Source: Auanema rhodensis (taxonomy: Eukaryota; Nematoda; Chromadorea; Rhabditida; Rhabditidae). Taken from it: 64,000 bases of DNA. Below the pieces are notes generated by a model. That model was not told the origin of the DNA. It made no database searches and was given only the letters and a program-made list of their open reading frames with translations. Positions 48,498-60,413 of the stretch are shown here, in pieces. Positions within the stretch are counted from its first letter, which is position 1. The number at the start of each line of letters is the position of its first letter. Location of the stretch: positions 13,624,501 through 13,688,500 of the forward strand of contig OZ059896.1 in assembly GCA_964057225.1 (NCBI GenBank). Reading direction: 5' to 3'. The position numbers and the translations under genes are program-made.

Positions 48498-49171
48498 ATT
48501 TAGCCTTAAAAACCCTTATCCTGAAGACAAATGGCATTAAAAAATAAATGAGTAATTTCAATCATATTAAATCAAAATCTAGATAAGAATGACACATTTC
48601 TTGAATTTTCTATCGTAAAAAAGCTTAACCACGGGAAATAAATGAAAAATGAATGAATAATGTATATATTAATATAATATATCGATGTTTCATTGTAGTT
48701 CAACTATATGACAAAAGCAAAGAACGGGAGGCGCCTTTTCAGTGCTCTGGCGCATGCATAGACAGAGCCAAAAGCCAAAAGTAAATGAGTTGAAGAACGA
48801 TATTAAATAATATATAAACGATTACAATTATGTATGAATATTTACAATAATATTGTAAAGTATAAATATAATAATTATGATTTTCTGATTATTAAAGATT
48901 GCTTGATATACAACAAAATGTATGTACTCGTATTTTAATATATTTTGTATTAATATTTTAATATATAGAAATAAAATAAAATACTTAAACTTAAATAATT
49001 TTATTTAAGAAAAAAACAGCAATATAAAAAAATTAGAAAATAATGGAAGATAAATACATATCAACCAAAAAATTCTTACAACAATAACTTTCGTCGAAGA
49101 TCAAAAATGGAATATTATTATAAAAGTTAAAACATTTCAATAATTTAAATTGAGTTAGTTTTATAGGTGAA
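48498..49171. other. Intergenic: 5' flank of BTB gene, 3' flank of fat-4
   Basis: AT-rich. A short GC-rich patch (GGGAGGCGCC, GGCGCATGCATAG) lies near 48726-48765 upstream of the BTB gene start. It may belong to its promoter or 5' UTR, but this is only positional. No ORF was seen. Confidence 0.4.
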
Positions 49172-51114
49172 TCACAAAATCTTTTCTTTCATTCTTCGGG
49201 CAATTCGAGCAACATTGGCGAATTGCTCAACTCCCAGTCTCCATCCAGTGAAGTAGTCGTCAACCATATAAGGAAGATCATTTTCTTTACAGAAATCTTT
49301 GACTATTGGCATAACCTTAGAAAAATTCATACTAATAAAAATTAAAAAAAAACAATACCTTTGATAAATTATGTCGGGGCATTGTGGGGAAAAGATGATG
49401 CTCAATCTGAAAATATAAGAATTAGCTTTATTGAATGCAACCGATTCAGGCAACTATGAAGCTAGAAATACACATTCCGCAATATTCAAATTTTTCAATC
49501 AGAAATACAAATTAATGATAGGAAATGATTTCAGAGGATATTTAGTTTACCTGATAGTTTAATCCGCCCCAAAGCCAGTCAATGAAAATTCCTGGTCTCA
49601 TGTTACGGGTAGTATACAATTGAAGACATGGATAATTGGACATAATGTTAGAATTGTCTGTAAAGAATTTAAATTAACTTCTTATAAATAATAAAAAAGA
49701 ATATACATGGGAATTTCTCAACTGAGTAATGATTGTATGTTACAACATGAGCCAAAAGGAAACCTCCAGTAAGATGTGAAACAAAGAAAAATATTATTCT
49801 GAAATTGAGATCATTTATATATTAGATTCATATTATAAACTTTCAAACCTTGTTTGCATATCTGGTAGCATATACAGTTGAAGAAGAGATAAAATCCAAT
49901 GTCCAAGTAAAGCCGTCTGAATTACAATTCATTAGAAAAATTTCAAATTTATAAATTTACCTGTTCATATATGGCTTTTTCTCTATATGAAATATAGAAA
50001 TGAGTAGGCATATTCAGGACAAATTGAACAGATTGAGATAACCAACTAAGACGTAAGAATGGCAGCATAATTGTCCAATAGATATGTTGATATGGTAAAA
50101 TGCTTAGAAGCCAGTTATCACATGCCTATAAGTAACTATTTCACATAATTAAAATGTAGAATAATACCTTTAAATCTTGTACTACAGTAGCATAGAATGG
50201 CATCAAATCCAAATCTCCATCACGACCAACAACATTCGTTGCAGCATGATGAATGTTGTGTTGTTCTTTCCAACCTCCTGATGAGAATCCTTGCAAAAAG
50301 TTTCCAACAAAGTAACTTTAAAATCAATTTTTAAAACAATTATTTTTATATTAATTATACCTTGCTAAATCATTATACCAATGATTTTTGAATACTTGAT
50401 TATGGGTGAACTCATGAATAAGCCAACCTAAAATCATGATTATCATAAAAGTTTCTAATATTTTTATAAAAACCTAATTGTTGCCAAGCTAATCCCATTA
50501 AAACAGCTGCAGGTACATAATATTCTTTACTTTGAAGATAGCAAGCCAATAAAATAATTCCGATAGATTCTATTACCTTAAAATATATTTGAATACATTA
50601 ATTTTTATAATTTTTATAAACCTTTCTGATATAAAAAACAAAACTTCCTTCCATAAAACCATCAGAACGAAGTTGCATTCGAAGTTTATCGAAGTTTTTT
50701 GCAATTTTATCCGCCTTTTCTGCAGAAATATCAAACTTTCCCATATTGATATCTTCATAACCAGGAAGTAAATCCTCCTAAAATTAGTAAAAATATAAAA
50801 AAATATTCTATATGATATATCTAACTGGTTCATTTTTTATTTGTGGATCTTGTGTTGGACAACTTTTCTTTAAATCTTGAAGCCAATTATAAGCTTTCTT
50901 CGATCCAGCATGAAAAGTATGGAAAACAGTGGAAGCCTATAAATTAATAATAATAATAATAAATATACTAATTATAAAAATATACTTCTTTATTTCTATA
51001 TGTTGTTATAGCACTACCACCTGGATGAGCTTGTAAAACTTCTTGATCAACATATACCCATTTTCCATCAATTTTTAAGTAAAATGGTTCCTTGTCAATG
51101 TCTCGTATAACCAT
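49172..51114 (-). CDS. fat-4: Front-end fatty acid desaturase, delta-5 type
   Basis: Twelve exons (first 50986-51114, last 49172-49315) give 445 residues, close to the ~447 of C. elegans FAT-4. The N-terminal cytochrome b5 domain has the haem motif HPGG at residues 30-33. Three histidine boxes follow: HEFTH (171-175), HNIHH (208-212) and QIEHH (382-386). The Gln opening the third box is the mark of front-end desaturases. The start MVIRDIDKEPFYLKIDGKW, the stretch SGGWKEQHN and the end MVDDYFTG follow FAT-4 rather than the delta-6 enzyme FAT-3. The expected role is ER-membrane delta-5 desaturation of C20 acids to arachidonic and eicosapentaenoic acid, using NADH and cytochrome b5 reductase. 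Substrate specificity is inferred by similarity. Confidence 0.95.
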
Positions 51115-52295
51115 TATGGGTTAATAACAGGTCAAACCCCTAAAGAAACACATATTAAAAGAAATAGAAATATATTAAAGAATATCAAGATATAAAGCAT
51201 TAAAACAGAAAATTGATTAATTTTTTTATAAGTTATAAAATGAAAAATAAAGGACCATTATTGACGAAAAGCGCTGAATAATCAAACAAACTTGACGGAT
51301 CAACATAGACTAAATAAATAAAAAAATTATTTTAAAAAAAGTTTTTTTTCCTTAATTTTTGAAAAAAAAAACAAAAAAAAACAACACGAATTATCCAAAA
51401 ATAAAAACGATATCATAGATGGTCAGATAACAAATAATAGTATGAAGAACAGCAATTTTCAGTTTTCGTAACACGATGAAAACCAGATTAGGCATATTAT
51501 CAATAAAAATAATAATAAGATGTAATAATTAAGATAATAATCATTGAAGAATAAAAGAAAATTTAGAGTTTTTGATAAGAAAATGAGACAAAATACTTGA
51601 AAAATAAATAATTTTGTTTGAGAACGAGGTTGAGATTTCTGTACTTTGTCCAATAGTAATGGCGCGATTTCTCTTATCATCAGCTATACAGTGCTGGTCA
51701 ACTAATTATTTCCTCTGTTTTCCAGTCAGAAAAAAGGTTGGATAATTGAAAAATGATAGAAAAATGACAAGCTATCACTATTGTGACATTCTCTTCTTAA
51801 AAACTTAAAAGAATACAAAATGTAGCTGATAGAGAACTTTATTCAGAAGGAATCATTAAATATGTTCTTATCGTTATATCTCTCTTTCTATCACTCTTCA
51901 TATTATGTTTATAACTATTTTTTGATAATAAAAATGAAAAATTAGTGTCAATCAAGTATTTCTGAAGAGGATTAAAATGAATTAAATGAAATTATCAAAT
52001 AAACTAATGGAAATCTTGAAAATGTAAGCAATACAGAAATAGATAGAGAGAGAACGAATATAGGTAACTGTTACGTATCTATAAAATAGATATAAAATGT
52101 TCAAAGTTCATACTATATACTTAACAAGATAATCTTTAAAAATGATTAATTTTCGTATAAAAATGAGTTTAAACAAGCTTTATCTATTAAAAAAATATTT
52201 TTTTCATGTGAGATACCCATGGATGTGGACACATAGTTTAGCCACAAGTCATTCAATGAAAATACTCGGAATGGCAACTTTTTCATCTACATTCT
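51115..52295. other. Intergenic region upstream of fat-4
   Basis: AT-rich, with long A and T runs near 51350-51380. No splice-consistent gene was found. It should contain the fat-4 promoter. Confidence 0.45.
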
Positions 52296-52297
52296 CT

Positions 52298-52350
<53 letters not shown>

Positions 52351-52352
52351 TT
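52296..52352. repeat. (CT)n microsatellite
   Basis: Nearly pure CT units with a few CTTT interruptions. They create artefactual Leu-Ser and Arg-Glu frames. Confidence 0.95.
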
Positions 52353-52622
52353 CACGTATTCTTTTTTCTTTTGCATTTATCTGTTCCCTTCTCTCTTTTC
52401 TCTGACCAAAACGAAATGGCGTGATTATATGAAAAAGAAAAGCGGATGAACATAGATTGATTTTAAAATTTCTATTAAACAACACGTGTATTGTTTACTC
52501 AAATCAATTGAAATAAACATCTAAATAACTTTATTTGTCGTTAAATAATTTTAAATTTCAATAAAGAGAAGTTAAAAAAAACTGAAATTTGAAGCATTTC
52601 TTTGAAGAAAATAAATAAAAAT

Positions 52623-52781
52623 ATGAAACATCGATGGGAAAAGGACAGACGAAGGAAAGAGGAACAAAATGTGCAAAGGCTGCTGCTGGCCCATGCCCCT
52701 CTTACATATCGACCAATATTCCATCTAAACAGCGTAGCTTGTGAAACAGAAAAGTCAAATTTAGACAAAAAAGAATTCTAA
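52623..52781 (+). other. Orphan coding-like segment (52 codons)
   Basis: An open frame from ATG 52623 to TAA with less AT-biased codons than its surroundings. It begins with a basic run (KHRWEKDRRRKEEQN) and continues LLLAHAPLTYRPIFHLN. I recognise no family. It could be a small gene or one exon of a larger gene. No partner exon with matching phase was identified. Confidence 0.3.
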
Positions 52782-53080
52782 AAGGAGAATCTGAATGAAT
52801 AATTCATTTTTTAATATTTTAAATTTATATTATAATAGTTAATAATATGATCATATTAGTTAGATATATGTATATAAACAACATACATACCAATGTGTTA
52901 GTAGTTTCGGTTTTAGAGGATTAAAACAGGTCAAAAAGTGGAACGTGACAAAGAGAATATTTCAAATAGGATATTATTTTTTGGTGAAAAATTGAAAGAT
53001 TTGAAATGAAGAAGAGTTGATAAAGAAGAGGAAAACGATGAATAAGTACATTCCATATTGTATAGGATGATGATGACAAG

Positions 53081-53140
53081 AGAAATAGAGAGAGAGAGAG
53101 AGAGAGAGAGAAATAGAGAGAGAGAAATAGAGAGAGAGAA

Positions 53141-53192
<52 letters not shown>
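53081..53192. repeat. (GA)n microsatellite
   Basis: Long GA tract broken by AAATA units. It encodes an artefactual Ser-Leu run on the - strand. Confidence 0.95.
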
Positions 53193-53195
<3 letters not shown>

Positions 53196-53300
53196 AATGG
53201 TACTTATTCACAGCATTCTAATATTCATTTTCTTTTATATATTAAAGAAAAAGACCTAACAACGTAAATAGAAGATTTTTTTCCGAAAAAAAAAGAAACT

Positions 53301-53400
53301 AAAACTAGTGGACGATCAGAAGATATAGTGAAAGAGTTCATATTAGAAGGTCGCAGATGGCAAAAAGGAGGACATGTTGATGCGACTGAAAATAATCAAT
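53301..53400 (+). other. Orphan coding-like segment (about 33 codons)
   Basis: The frame reads TSGRSEDIVKEFILEGRRW and then QKGGHVDATENNQCWF before TGA, in balanced codon usage within an otherwise AT-rich stretch. There is no start codon, so it would be an exon. No family recognised. It may belong with the segment at 52623-52781 on the same strand. Confidence 0.3.
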
Positions 53401-55106
53401 GCTGGTTTTGAAGGTTAGAAAAATTACATTTTGACCAATTATAAGTCTTTTCTCTAATAGTTCTAACTTTGAAAAAAAAATGTTGAAATAGGTAAATTTC
53501 AATTTTTTTTCTTTGAAAGCTGTCTCTCTCTCTCTTTCTTTTCTATGATTGTTAATAAATCCATATAGTTACATCCCATATAATTTAAATAAAGCTTATA
53601 CAAATTAAAATGTTATATAATAAATATTATTAACTATAAAATATATTTATATGTATATAAATCTATATATAACATTAAAAAGTTATAAGTATTCTTATAA
53701 TATTTATAACGAAATTCCATATTTCAAATGAAAATCAAAAAATAAAATTTATGATTTACTTTCATCTTTACCGACAATTTATACATATCATGTATAAATC
53801 AAAAAAAGAATATAAAATATGAAGAAATTAGATAAATTATTAATAAATTAAAAGAAAATGTAATTCTTTTTAATTCTTTATATGAAAAAATATTCTTTAC
53901 AATTCTTAAGAATTTTCTATTGAATTTCAAATAAATGAATATTACCTATTTCTATTTCAAAAATTTTAATAAAATTACTTTGATACAAATAAATAATTTG
54001 AAATTTAAAAATAAAAATGTTACAAACTATGTATTTTCATCATTATTATTTTAACTAATTATAATTTCGCTTGAGTAGTTGCTTCTAATATGGAAAGATA
54101 ATTGGAAACTTTTAAATGACTTAGTATTAAATGATATTATACTTATTTGTATTTTTTTTTGTTCTGAATTAAAATTATAATTATTTGAATAATTTTATAT
54201 AAAAATTACAAATATTAATAAACATATTATAAATAATTTGATCCATATATGCAACAGCATTTGTCTTTATGAATTCTAACCTTACACTTTACAAACTGTT
54301 GTTCTCTTCTTTTCAAGTTTATTGTGTTACCCAACTTTCAACAAACCTTTTTATTCAGAATTTTTCAGTGACAGAAGATGAACTATGAATTTGAATGCTG
54401 GAGATTGACATATATGTACATGCAAACTTATAAAATATAAGATATATACTTCATAAACAATAATTTTGCAACTCAAGTTTTTGGTTATTGAAGGATTGTT
54501 TTGAAACTTATTTACACCTTTACGAGCATGACCATTTAAGGAATAAGAGCATTGTCCAGATTTTTTCTACAAGTTTCAATAATTATCTGAACTTCAAGAA
54601 CTTATTTTCTTTAGAACATATAACGATTATAAGAAAAGATTCAAACATTAAGATAGTAAAGATCATTTGTTCTTGAGGAATTGATATCCATGATATTGAT
54701 TGAAGATATACATATGTTGTAATCTTTCTATTAATAGTTCAAAAATTGAATTTAATCAATTTTTAATGAAATTTCTAAAAAATTAACATTTAGCAATTAA
54801 AAAGTTCTTAATTTAAAATTTATATAATAAGATATAAATATTAAAATATTTAAAATATATTATATTAAAGATAAAATTTATTTAAAATATATAAAATTAT
54901 ATTTAAATAATTAATTTAAATTTAAATTGTTATGTATAAGTAGTAGTTTAAAGTTTAAAAAAACATGTAATAGTGTAGTATTTGCTTTGTTTGTGAAATA
55001 AAGACTTATAGTGTAAGATGAGATGAATTTAAAGTTCTAAAAACTGAGGAGAAACGACAAATCTTTTCTCATTTCTTCATTCATCTTCAAGTCTTCTATT
55101 CACAAA
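53401..55106. other. Intergenic, extremely AT-rich
   Basis: No supported gene. The 62-codon frame at 54488-54676 shows no splice context or familiar motif. The last ~60 bp before 55107 is the 5' UTR/promoter area of the small secreted-protein gene. Confidence 0.45.
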
Positions 55107-55426
55107 ATGAAATATATTCTTCCAATTATTATATTTCTTTTACTTTCAACTGCATTTGCTGCTCCAAAAAAGAATAAAAAGGTTTTTTTCTTTGTTTAAT
55201 ATTATTATTTTTATTTTTTTTATTAAAGAAGGATAGAGAAAGAGATAATAATGATCATAAAGATAAGAAATCATCTGAAGAATCTGATTCTAAATCATCT
55301 GAAGAAGTAGAATCTGATCAGAATTCTACAACGACTACTACAACTCAGATTGAATCTCCAAATCAACAGGAAAAAGCTACGACAATCGTAATGGATGAAG
55401 ATAAAGCTCAAGAAATCGAACTTTAA
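55107..55426 (+). CDS. Small secreted acidic Ser/Thr-rich protein
   Basis: Two exons (55107-55181, 55229-55426) encode 90 residues. Residues 1-18 are a clear signal peptide ending ...STAFAAPK. The mature part starts with a Lys-rich patch (PKKNKKKDRER) and then becomes Ser/Asp/Glu-rich (SSEESDSKSSEE), with a TTTTTT run and an acidic tail. There are no cysteines, so it is probably disordered and perhaps phosphorylated at SxE sites by a secretory-pathway kinase (inference). A poly(A) signal AATAAA lies near 55442. It is a paralogue of the gene at 58125-58537: same signal-peptide style, same AAPK start and same intron position just after the Lys patch. Confidence 0.8.
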
Positions 55427-55512
55427 AAAATATTTTCTTGAAATAAAATACTTAGCAGCAATGTTTAATTATAAATTTCTTTATTAATAAATAAAATAAT
55501 AATTAAATTCTA

Positions 55513-55775
55513 TTATTCAACAAATGTATGAAGATGATCTGTGAATATAACTGTGTTATGTGATTTATCAAATTTCTCAACAGACCACCAAAAATCCTAA
55601 AATAAAACAAAAATTTTATTTTTGTAATAAAATTAATAAAACATACTCTTGTCATATATATTATAGTTGAAAGCCAAAAAATTAAAAGAAACCATCCTAA
55701 ACGACAAATTTGTTGTTCTCGTTGAAGTTGGCAATCCGTGACAGTGTCACAGTTATAACTTGAAATAGTAGACAT
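55513..55775 (-). CDS. Small single-pass membrane protein, unknown
   Basis: Two exons (55647-55775, 55513-55596) encode 70 residues. The N-terminal ~25 residues contain three Cys (NCDTVTDCQLQ, QICRLG). One hydrophobic segment follows (GWFLLIFWLSTIIYM, ~28-42), then a polar C-terminus (DFWWSVEKFDKSHN). There is no signal peptide before the TM. The 3' ends of this gene and the gene at 55107-55426 are convergent and only 86 bp apart. I do not recognise a family. The splice junction and codon use support it being real. Confidence 0.65.
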
Positions 55776-56214
55776 ATAAAGCTTAATAACAATAAATAAT
55801 ATAGTTAATATAGTTAAATATAATTCTTATTTTTTTTAAAAATATGATAATCTCTTATACTATTGTATAAGATCTTATGTAAAAAAAATTTGTTTTTAAA
55901 TCTCAATAAACAGGAAAAGGTTTAGATGAATTAGCTTGTGTTTTTCTACAACAAAGTTTATACGTATTCCATATATATATAGTTATATATGGATATATAT
56001 ATATTTGTATAAAACTTAAGTAAATCTTTGAAATATTTTGTGAAAAATTGTTGGAAAAGTGCAGCAAACTTGCTTATTAAATGTTCATTTTCATCCTATT
56101 TTTCTTAAAATTATGTTTTTAAATGAAAGCATTTTGATACAAAAACATTTATTTCAACTTTCTGATTTCAGTTATACAAATTGAAAAAGAGAAACAATTT
56201 TAGATCTAATAAAG

Positions 56215-56599
56215 TTAGATCAAGTTGTTCATTTCCGCAAACTTGGCAAAAGCTGCTCGAGCAAATCGCGCATTATCTTGTTCCGAAGATGATGATCTTT
56301 TAGCAAAAGCAAAGCTTGGTTTTTCTAACTTATCAGCTGAAAAAAAGCTCAAAATTACATTTCCTTAAAAGTTTGTCACATACCACTTCTCTTGGCAAAA
56401 GCAAAAGCAAATTTGAGTCGTTGATTCAAATCACTCAAGTCTCTAGCAAATCGTCCACTTGGATTATTATCATCTAAAATTTAAATAAACATAAATAAAA
56501 ATAAAATATAAACTAACTATTAGCTTCAATTGATTCCCAAGATGTTGCTGAAACCAGAACGGCAAGTACAGATAACAAAGTTAATGATTTGAATAACAT
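56215..56599 (-). CDS. nlp-20: FAFA-type neuropeptide-like precursor (NLP-20-like)
   Basis: Three exons (56518-56599, 56384-56473, 56215-56336) encode 97 residues. A signal peptide (1-19) is followed by peptides ending in the FAFA motif and dibasic KR sites: KFAFAFA-KR (48-56) and PSFAFA-KR (64-71). A final ARFARAAFA (80-88) is followed by Lys. C. elegans NLP-20 yields FAFA peptides and a last peptide ending EFARFARASFA, so the match covers both motif types. Peptides would be cut by proprotein convertase and secreted from dense-core vesicles. There is no Gly before KR, so they would not be amidated. Assignment rests on motif memory, not a search. Confidence 0.82.
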
Positions 56600-56993
56600 T
56601 AGTATTGAATTAGAGGTTTTGAAGTTGCAAAATTTTAAAAACTGGAGTAGAGTCTGGAAGAAAAATCAGTTAATATACGGTCTGAAAGAGGAGGAGACTT
56701 GATTAAACTTTTAATCTGAAAAAAATCGTCCTTTTCATTGTTGAAGATTGAAAATAAAAAAGTTTTTAACATGAAAAGCATGTCTTTAAATGATTCCACG
56801 ATATATCCGCAAATTAGCTGACATGACATCTTTGACGTCAGTAATTGCTTACTAACTATTACTTAATCATATAATTAAAGATTCTTGTCTATTGTAAATC
56901 TAAGTTTAGTAAAAAATGATATCCGTTTAAAACGTTTTATCATGGCAGAATAAGGATTGTTCGACAAAAAAATTGAAAAGAAATTAAATGAAT

Positions 56994-57200
56994 TTAGAAA
57001 AATCCTTTGTTCTTCTTCTTATGCCGTACAGGTCCCATGACAGCTCCTTCTAAAAATAGTATTTAAACTTAAATATTCAAATGGAAAAAACCTTTTGTAT
57101 TGACGTTAAACTTGTTTTCGGAATGATCCTTAACTTCAGCAAGTCTTTGATATCTAGTTGAAAGATAAGCAAATAAGCACGATAACCAAGCATCAGCCAT
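56994..57200 (-). CDS. Small protein of unknown function (54 aa)
   Basis: Two exons (57092-57200, 56994-57049) encode 54 residues: MADAWLSCLFAYLSTRYQ, a polar middle and a strongly basic end (VRHKKKNKGFF). The ATG directly follows TTAAGTTTAG, an acceptor-like site. That would suit trans-splicing of a leader right before the start. No signal peptide is convincing. The N-terminal third could form an amphipathic helix. I do not recognise it. Confidence 0.6.
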
Positions 57201-58124
57201 CTAAACTTAAGCTTCAAATTCAAAAATTAGATAATTTGGTTCAAAAGGAGAAAAAAAAGTAAAAGTAGTAAAGAAGTTAATATAGTAGAACCATATGCAT
57301 CATATCTGGGATGTTATATTTGAAAGAAAATTATAGGATTGTATAGCTTGAAGTCAGCTGAATGAACTACGTACATTCATTCATATGTATAAAAAGAAAA
57401 AGAAAGAAATATAAAGAGAGAGAGAAAGCTATACGTTAAAAGAGAGAATAAGAGAAATACAGAGCGTATTGAACTAAGAAGATAGTCTTCTCTTAAATTT
57501 GTATTTATGCATTAAAGATGAGTTGTATATGGAGTTCTCTATGTTCATTTTTGGATTTTTAAATGAATATTTATCCTTGTCTCCTTAAAAGAATTGATTA
57601 TTACATATTATTTCATGTCATTTATCTATTTATTTATATTTTCTTTTATAAATATATAGTTAATTGAATTGATTAACTACCAAACAAACTCATTATTATC
57701 TACATGTACATACATACATACATACATATACTACTATGTATGAATGTAAGTATTCAATGAATATTTTATTTCTTCCTGCTTTTTCTAACGAATTTCCATA
57801 TTTTCTTTTATTATTTTTTTGTGATATTTATGTAATTTACTTGTATATATGTATATAGACCTAGTATGTACATACTATGTAGCTCAGTTATGTAGAAAGC
57901 TAGCTTTGCTGCTGCTGCAACTGCGGCTTTTAGTGAATGAAACCACTCTTTATTTGTTTTTTTTTTGTTGAGAATGAACAAAGTAACATACAATAGATGA
58001 TGATGCCACGTATTTTTGAGAGAAGTATAGTCTTTATTTCATTTTTTCCTTCACAATATTTCAATTACATATAGTTACATATAGTTAAATTGGCGAAACA
58101 TTATACTAATTCTAAATGAATTAT
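57201..58124. other. Intergenic region
   Basis: AT-rich, with a GA-rich stretch (57390-57470) and a CATA-type repeat near 57708-57728. A short GCTGCTGCTGCAACTGCGGC patch near 57907 has no splice-consistent frame. No gene seen. Confidence 0.45.
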
Positions 58125-58537
58125 CTAGACGATGTTGATTTCGGGTTCGTATGTAGACTCCTCCATTGGCTCATCTGTTACAATATTGTCTATGAAGTCA
58201 TCAGTGAATTCTTCTGTGTATTCGGGCTCGGACGTTGTTCCAAGTTCCTCTTCAGATGATTCGGATGATGAGGATGAGCTACTCGATTCGGATGATTCGG
58301 AAGACTCGGATGACTTAGAGTCAGATTCGCTAGATTTGGATTTAGAATCAGATTTTTCGTGAGACTTCTTGTGTGATTCGTCAGATTCAGAAGATCCCTT
58401 TTTCTTGTCCTATGAAAAAATTAATAAAATTTAATTTAAAGAAAGTAAAGTAGTACCTTTCCTTCCTTTCCTCTCTTTGGTGCAGCCAAAGCAGATGAGA
58501 TAAGAAGAACAGTAAGGAAAACAGCCAAATATTTCAT
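58125..58537 (-). CDS. Small secreted acidic Ser-rich protein (paralogue of 55107-55426)
   Basis: Two exons (58457-58537, 58125-58409) encode 121 residues. The signal peptide MKYLAVFLTVLLISSALA is followed by AAPKRGKEGK. A Lys/Ser segment leads into a long Ser-Glu-Asp run (SSESSESSESSSSSSSESS), then an acidic, Thr/Tyr-containing C-terminus ending EPEINIV. There is no Cys. The composition recalls secreted phosphoprotein-like disordered proteins. The intron falls at the same place as in the gene at 55107-55426, just after the basic patch, and the N-terminus is similar, pointing to a common origin. Confidence 0.8.
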
Positions 58538-59099
58538 TTTAGTAGTTTTTATTTAATATATAATTAATTATTTCCTTTTATACTATTTCAAACAAATTAT
58601 TTAAACAGCTGTTTAATCATTTCAATGGGGTTCAATTTCTATGATCAGGATCATAATGATTGTTATCTCCAATCTGAAGAAGTTAGAACATCGTGTCGAT
58701 GACGTGTTGTGAACAATTTTCAATAAAAGTTTCAATTATTGTTTTTGATAAAAAAAAAAACAAATAGTTGTTTATTTTTTCAATTAAAAGATAAGGATAA
58801 CATTCATATTTCCCATTTAAATTCAACTATTTCCAAATATCTTAATTAATCTAATATCTTAAAATATCATGAATATCTTCATAATTCTATTTTTTAAATT
58901 CAAATAAATTTTTTTTGTTCTGTTGTAGTTGAATAAACAACTTTTTGAACTTTTAGTCTTATTCATGTGATCTGAAATCACATTGACGATCAAACGAATA
59001 TGACACCTACGCAAACTTTTTAGTTTTTTTTCTCCTAAAGTTTCAAATTCATTTCAAACAAAAAAGAAATTAAAAAGTTTTTATTTTTAATTCAAAAAT
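58538..59099. other. Intergenic region
   Basis: Promoter side of the Ser-rich gene and 3' flank of the 7TM gene. AT-rich, nothing else seen. Confidence 0.45.
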
Positions 59100-60413
59100 T
59101 TAAATTGCATTTGCTATCGTTTTCTTTGTAAATTTCCCTTTAAATGATAAAATTATACGTTTGCCCATATTTTGAACCTAAAATAATATTTTTTTTTGTT
59201 GAAATTTTAAGATTAAAAAACTTACTTCAAAATTAAAAAATAAATAAAGTATACTTGTTATAACATTATTTGTTAATGATATAAATGTATATAAAAAAAC
59301 CCAAAGAAATGTATTTTTAGATAATATAGATGAATGAGATGCTCCTGTTATACGGTATAATATCCATTTAGCAGAAAAACATGATGAAACAGTTCCTAAT
59401 TGTATTGCTAATCTTTATAATAAATAATTAAAATAAAATAGATAGTAATAGATCAAACCGAATGTCTTTTTTACGAATTGAACGATCTGATCTTACTCGA
59501 ATTGATGAATTTCGAACAATAATGAATAGCTGAAATAGAATAAGAAGAATATTAAATAAGTTGGGGAAAGTTTAAAACTTTTTACCGAAAGATAACATGA
59601 TAAACAGATAATTGATGAAATAGCATTTAATGGAATAGAAATAACATAATTAGCATAGTTAAATAACTTATTTGGATTATACATTTGAAGCATATATGTT
59701 TCTTCACTAAATATAATCCTGAAATATATATATTTTATTCTTTTTTCTAGATAATAGAATAACTTTAAAACTTACCAACAACATGGTACTAAATAATGTG
59801 TAAATATAACAAAAGATAAAACTATTATAAACCATATAATTACAAATAATATTGTATTTTTAATTGTAAACCATTTAGTAGTATTATATCGTATAACAAC
59901 TAATCTAAAAATATATTTATTTATATATATATATATATATATAGTTAACAATATTAATTATAATTTATCTTTAATTATCTTACCTATTAACAGCCATACA
60001 AGCATGTGATCCAGAGACAAACCATGAAAAGAGATAATAAGTTCCACTTAAAAGTATTTGAGTATGATCAGTTGGATTTCCTTTTAATATAGAATGCTAA
60101 GAATAATAATATTAATTAGAAATCGTATAATTAAAATTTTTTGAATACCTTTGCTAGAACTGATGGAAATTTGAATCCAATATATAAGTTTAGTTCAGCA
60201 AAATCAGCCAAAATGTGAAAGAATGATAGAATATATACAGAATTACAACTTGAAAAAAAAGATTAAAAAAAGGTAAAAACAACTATAAACTTACTTTTTT
60301 TTTATTATAAGAAAAAATAAAGTAATTAGAGTAGTTAAAGAAATTAAATAATAAATAGAAGAAATAACAGAAAAAAAGATTAAATAGATATACCTTTCAT
60401 AGGATGTTATCAT
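59100..60413 (-). CDS. Serpentine (7TM) receptor, chemoreceptor-like
   Basis: Eight exons (60295-60413, 60149-60248, 59984-60096, 59776-59904, 59586-59718, 59459-59529, 59226-59412, 59100-59177) give 309 residues in consistent phase. Seven hydrophobic segments are visible, at about 8-36, 43-70, 85-115, 125-148, 170-200, 230-250 and 265-290. At the end of TM3 the usual DRY box is replaced by AVNRLVVIRY, as is common in nematode chemoreceptors. The second extracellular loop has VPCCW and the C-terminus is short and basic (GKRIILSFKGKFTKK). It probably belongs to the Srx/Srsx-like group of nematode GPCRs, but the exact family is uncertain. Expected site: plasma membrane or cilia of sensory neurons. 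Confidence 0.78.

Noticed and set aside
49172-51114. Assigning the desaturase to FAT-3 (delta-6)
   Set aside because: N-terminal, central and C-terminal segments follow FAT-4. FAT-3-specific residues remembered for these segments are absent.
52249-53211. ORFs with long Leu-Ser or Arg-Glu runs
   Set aside because: Produced by (CT)n and (GA)n microsatellites.
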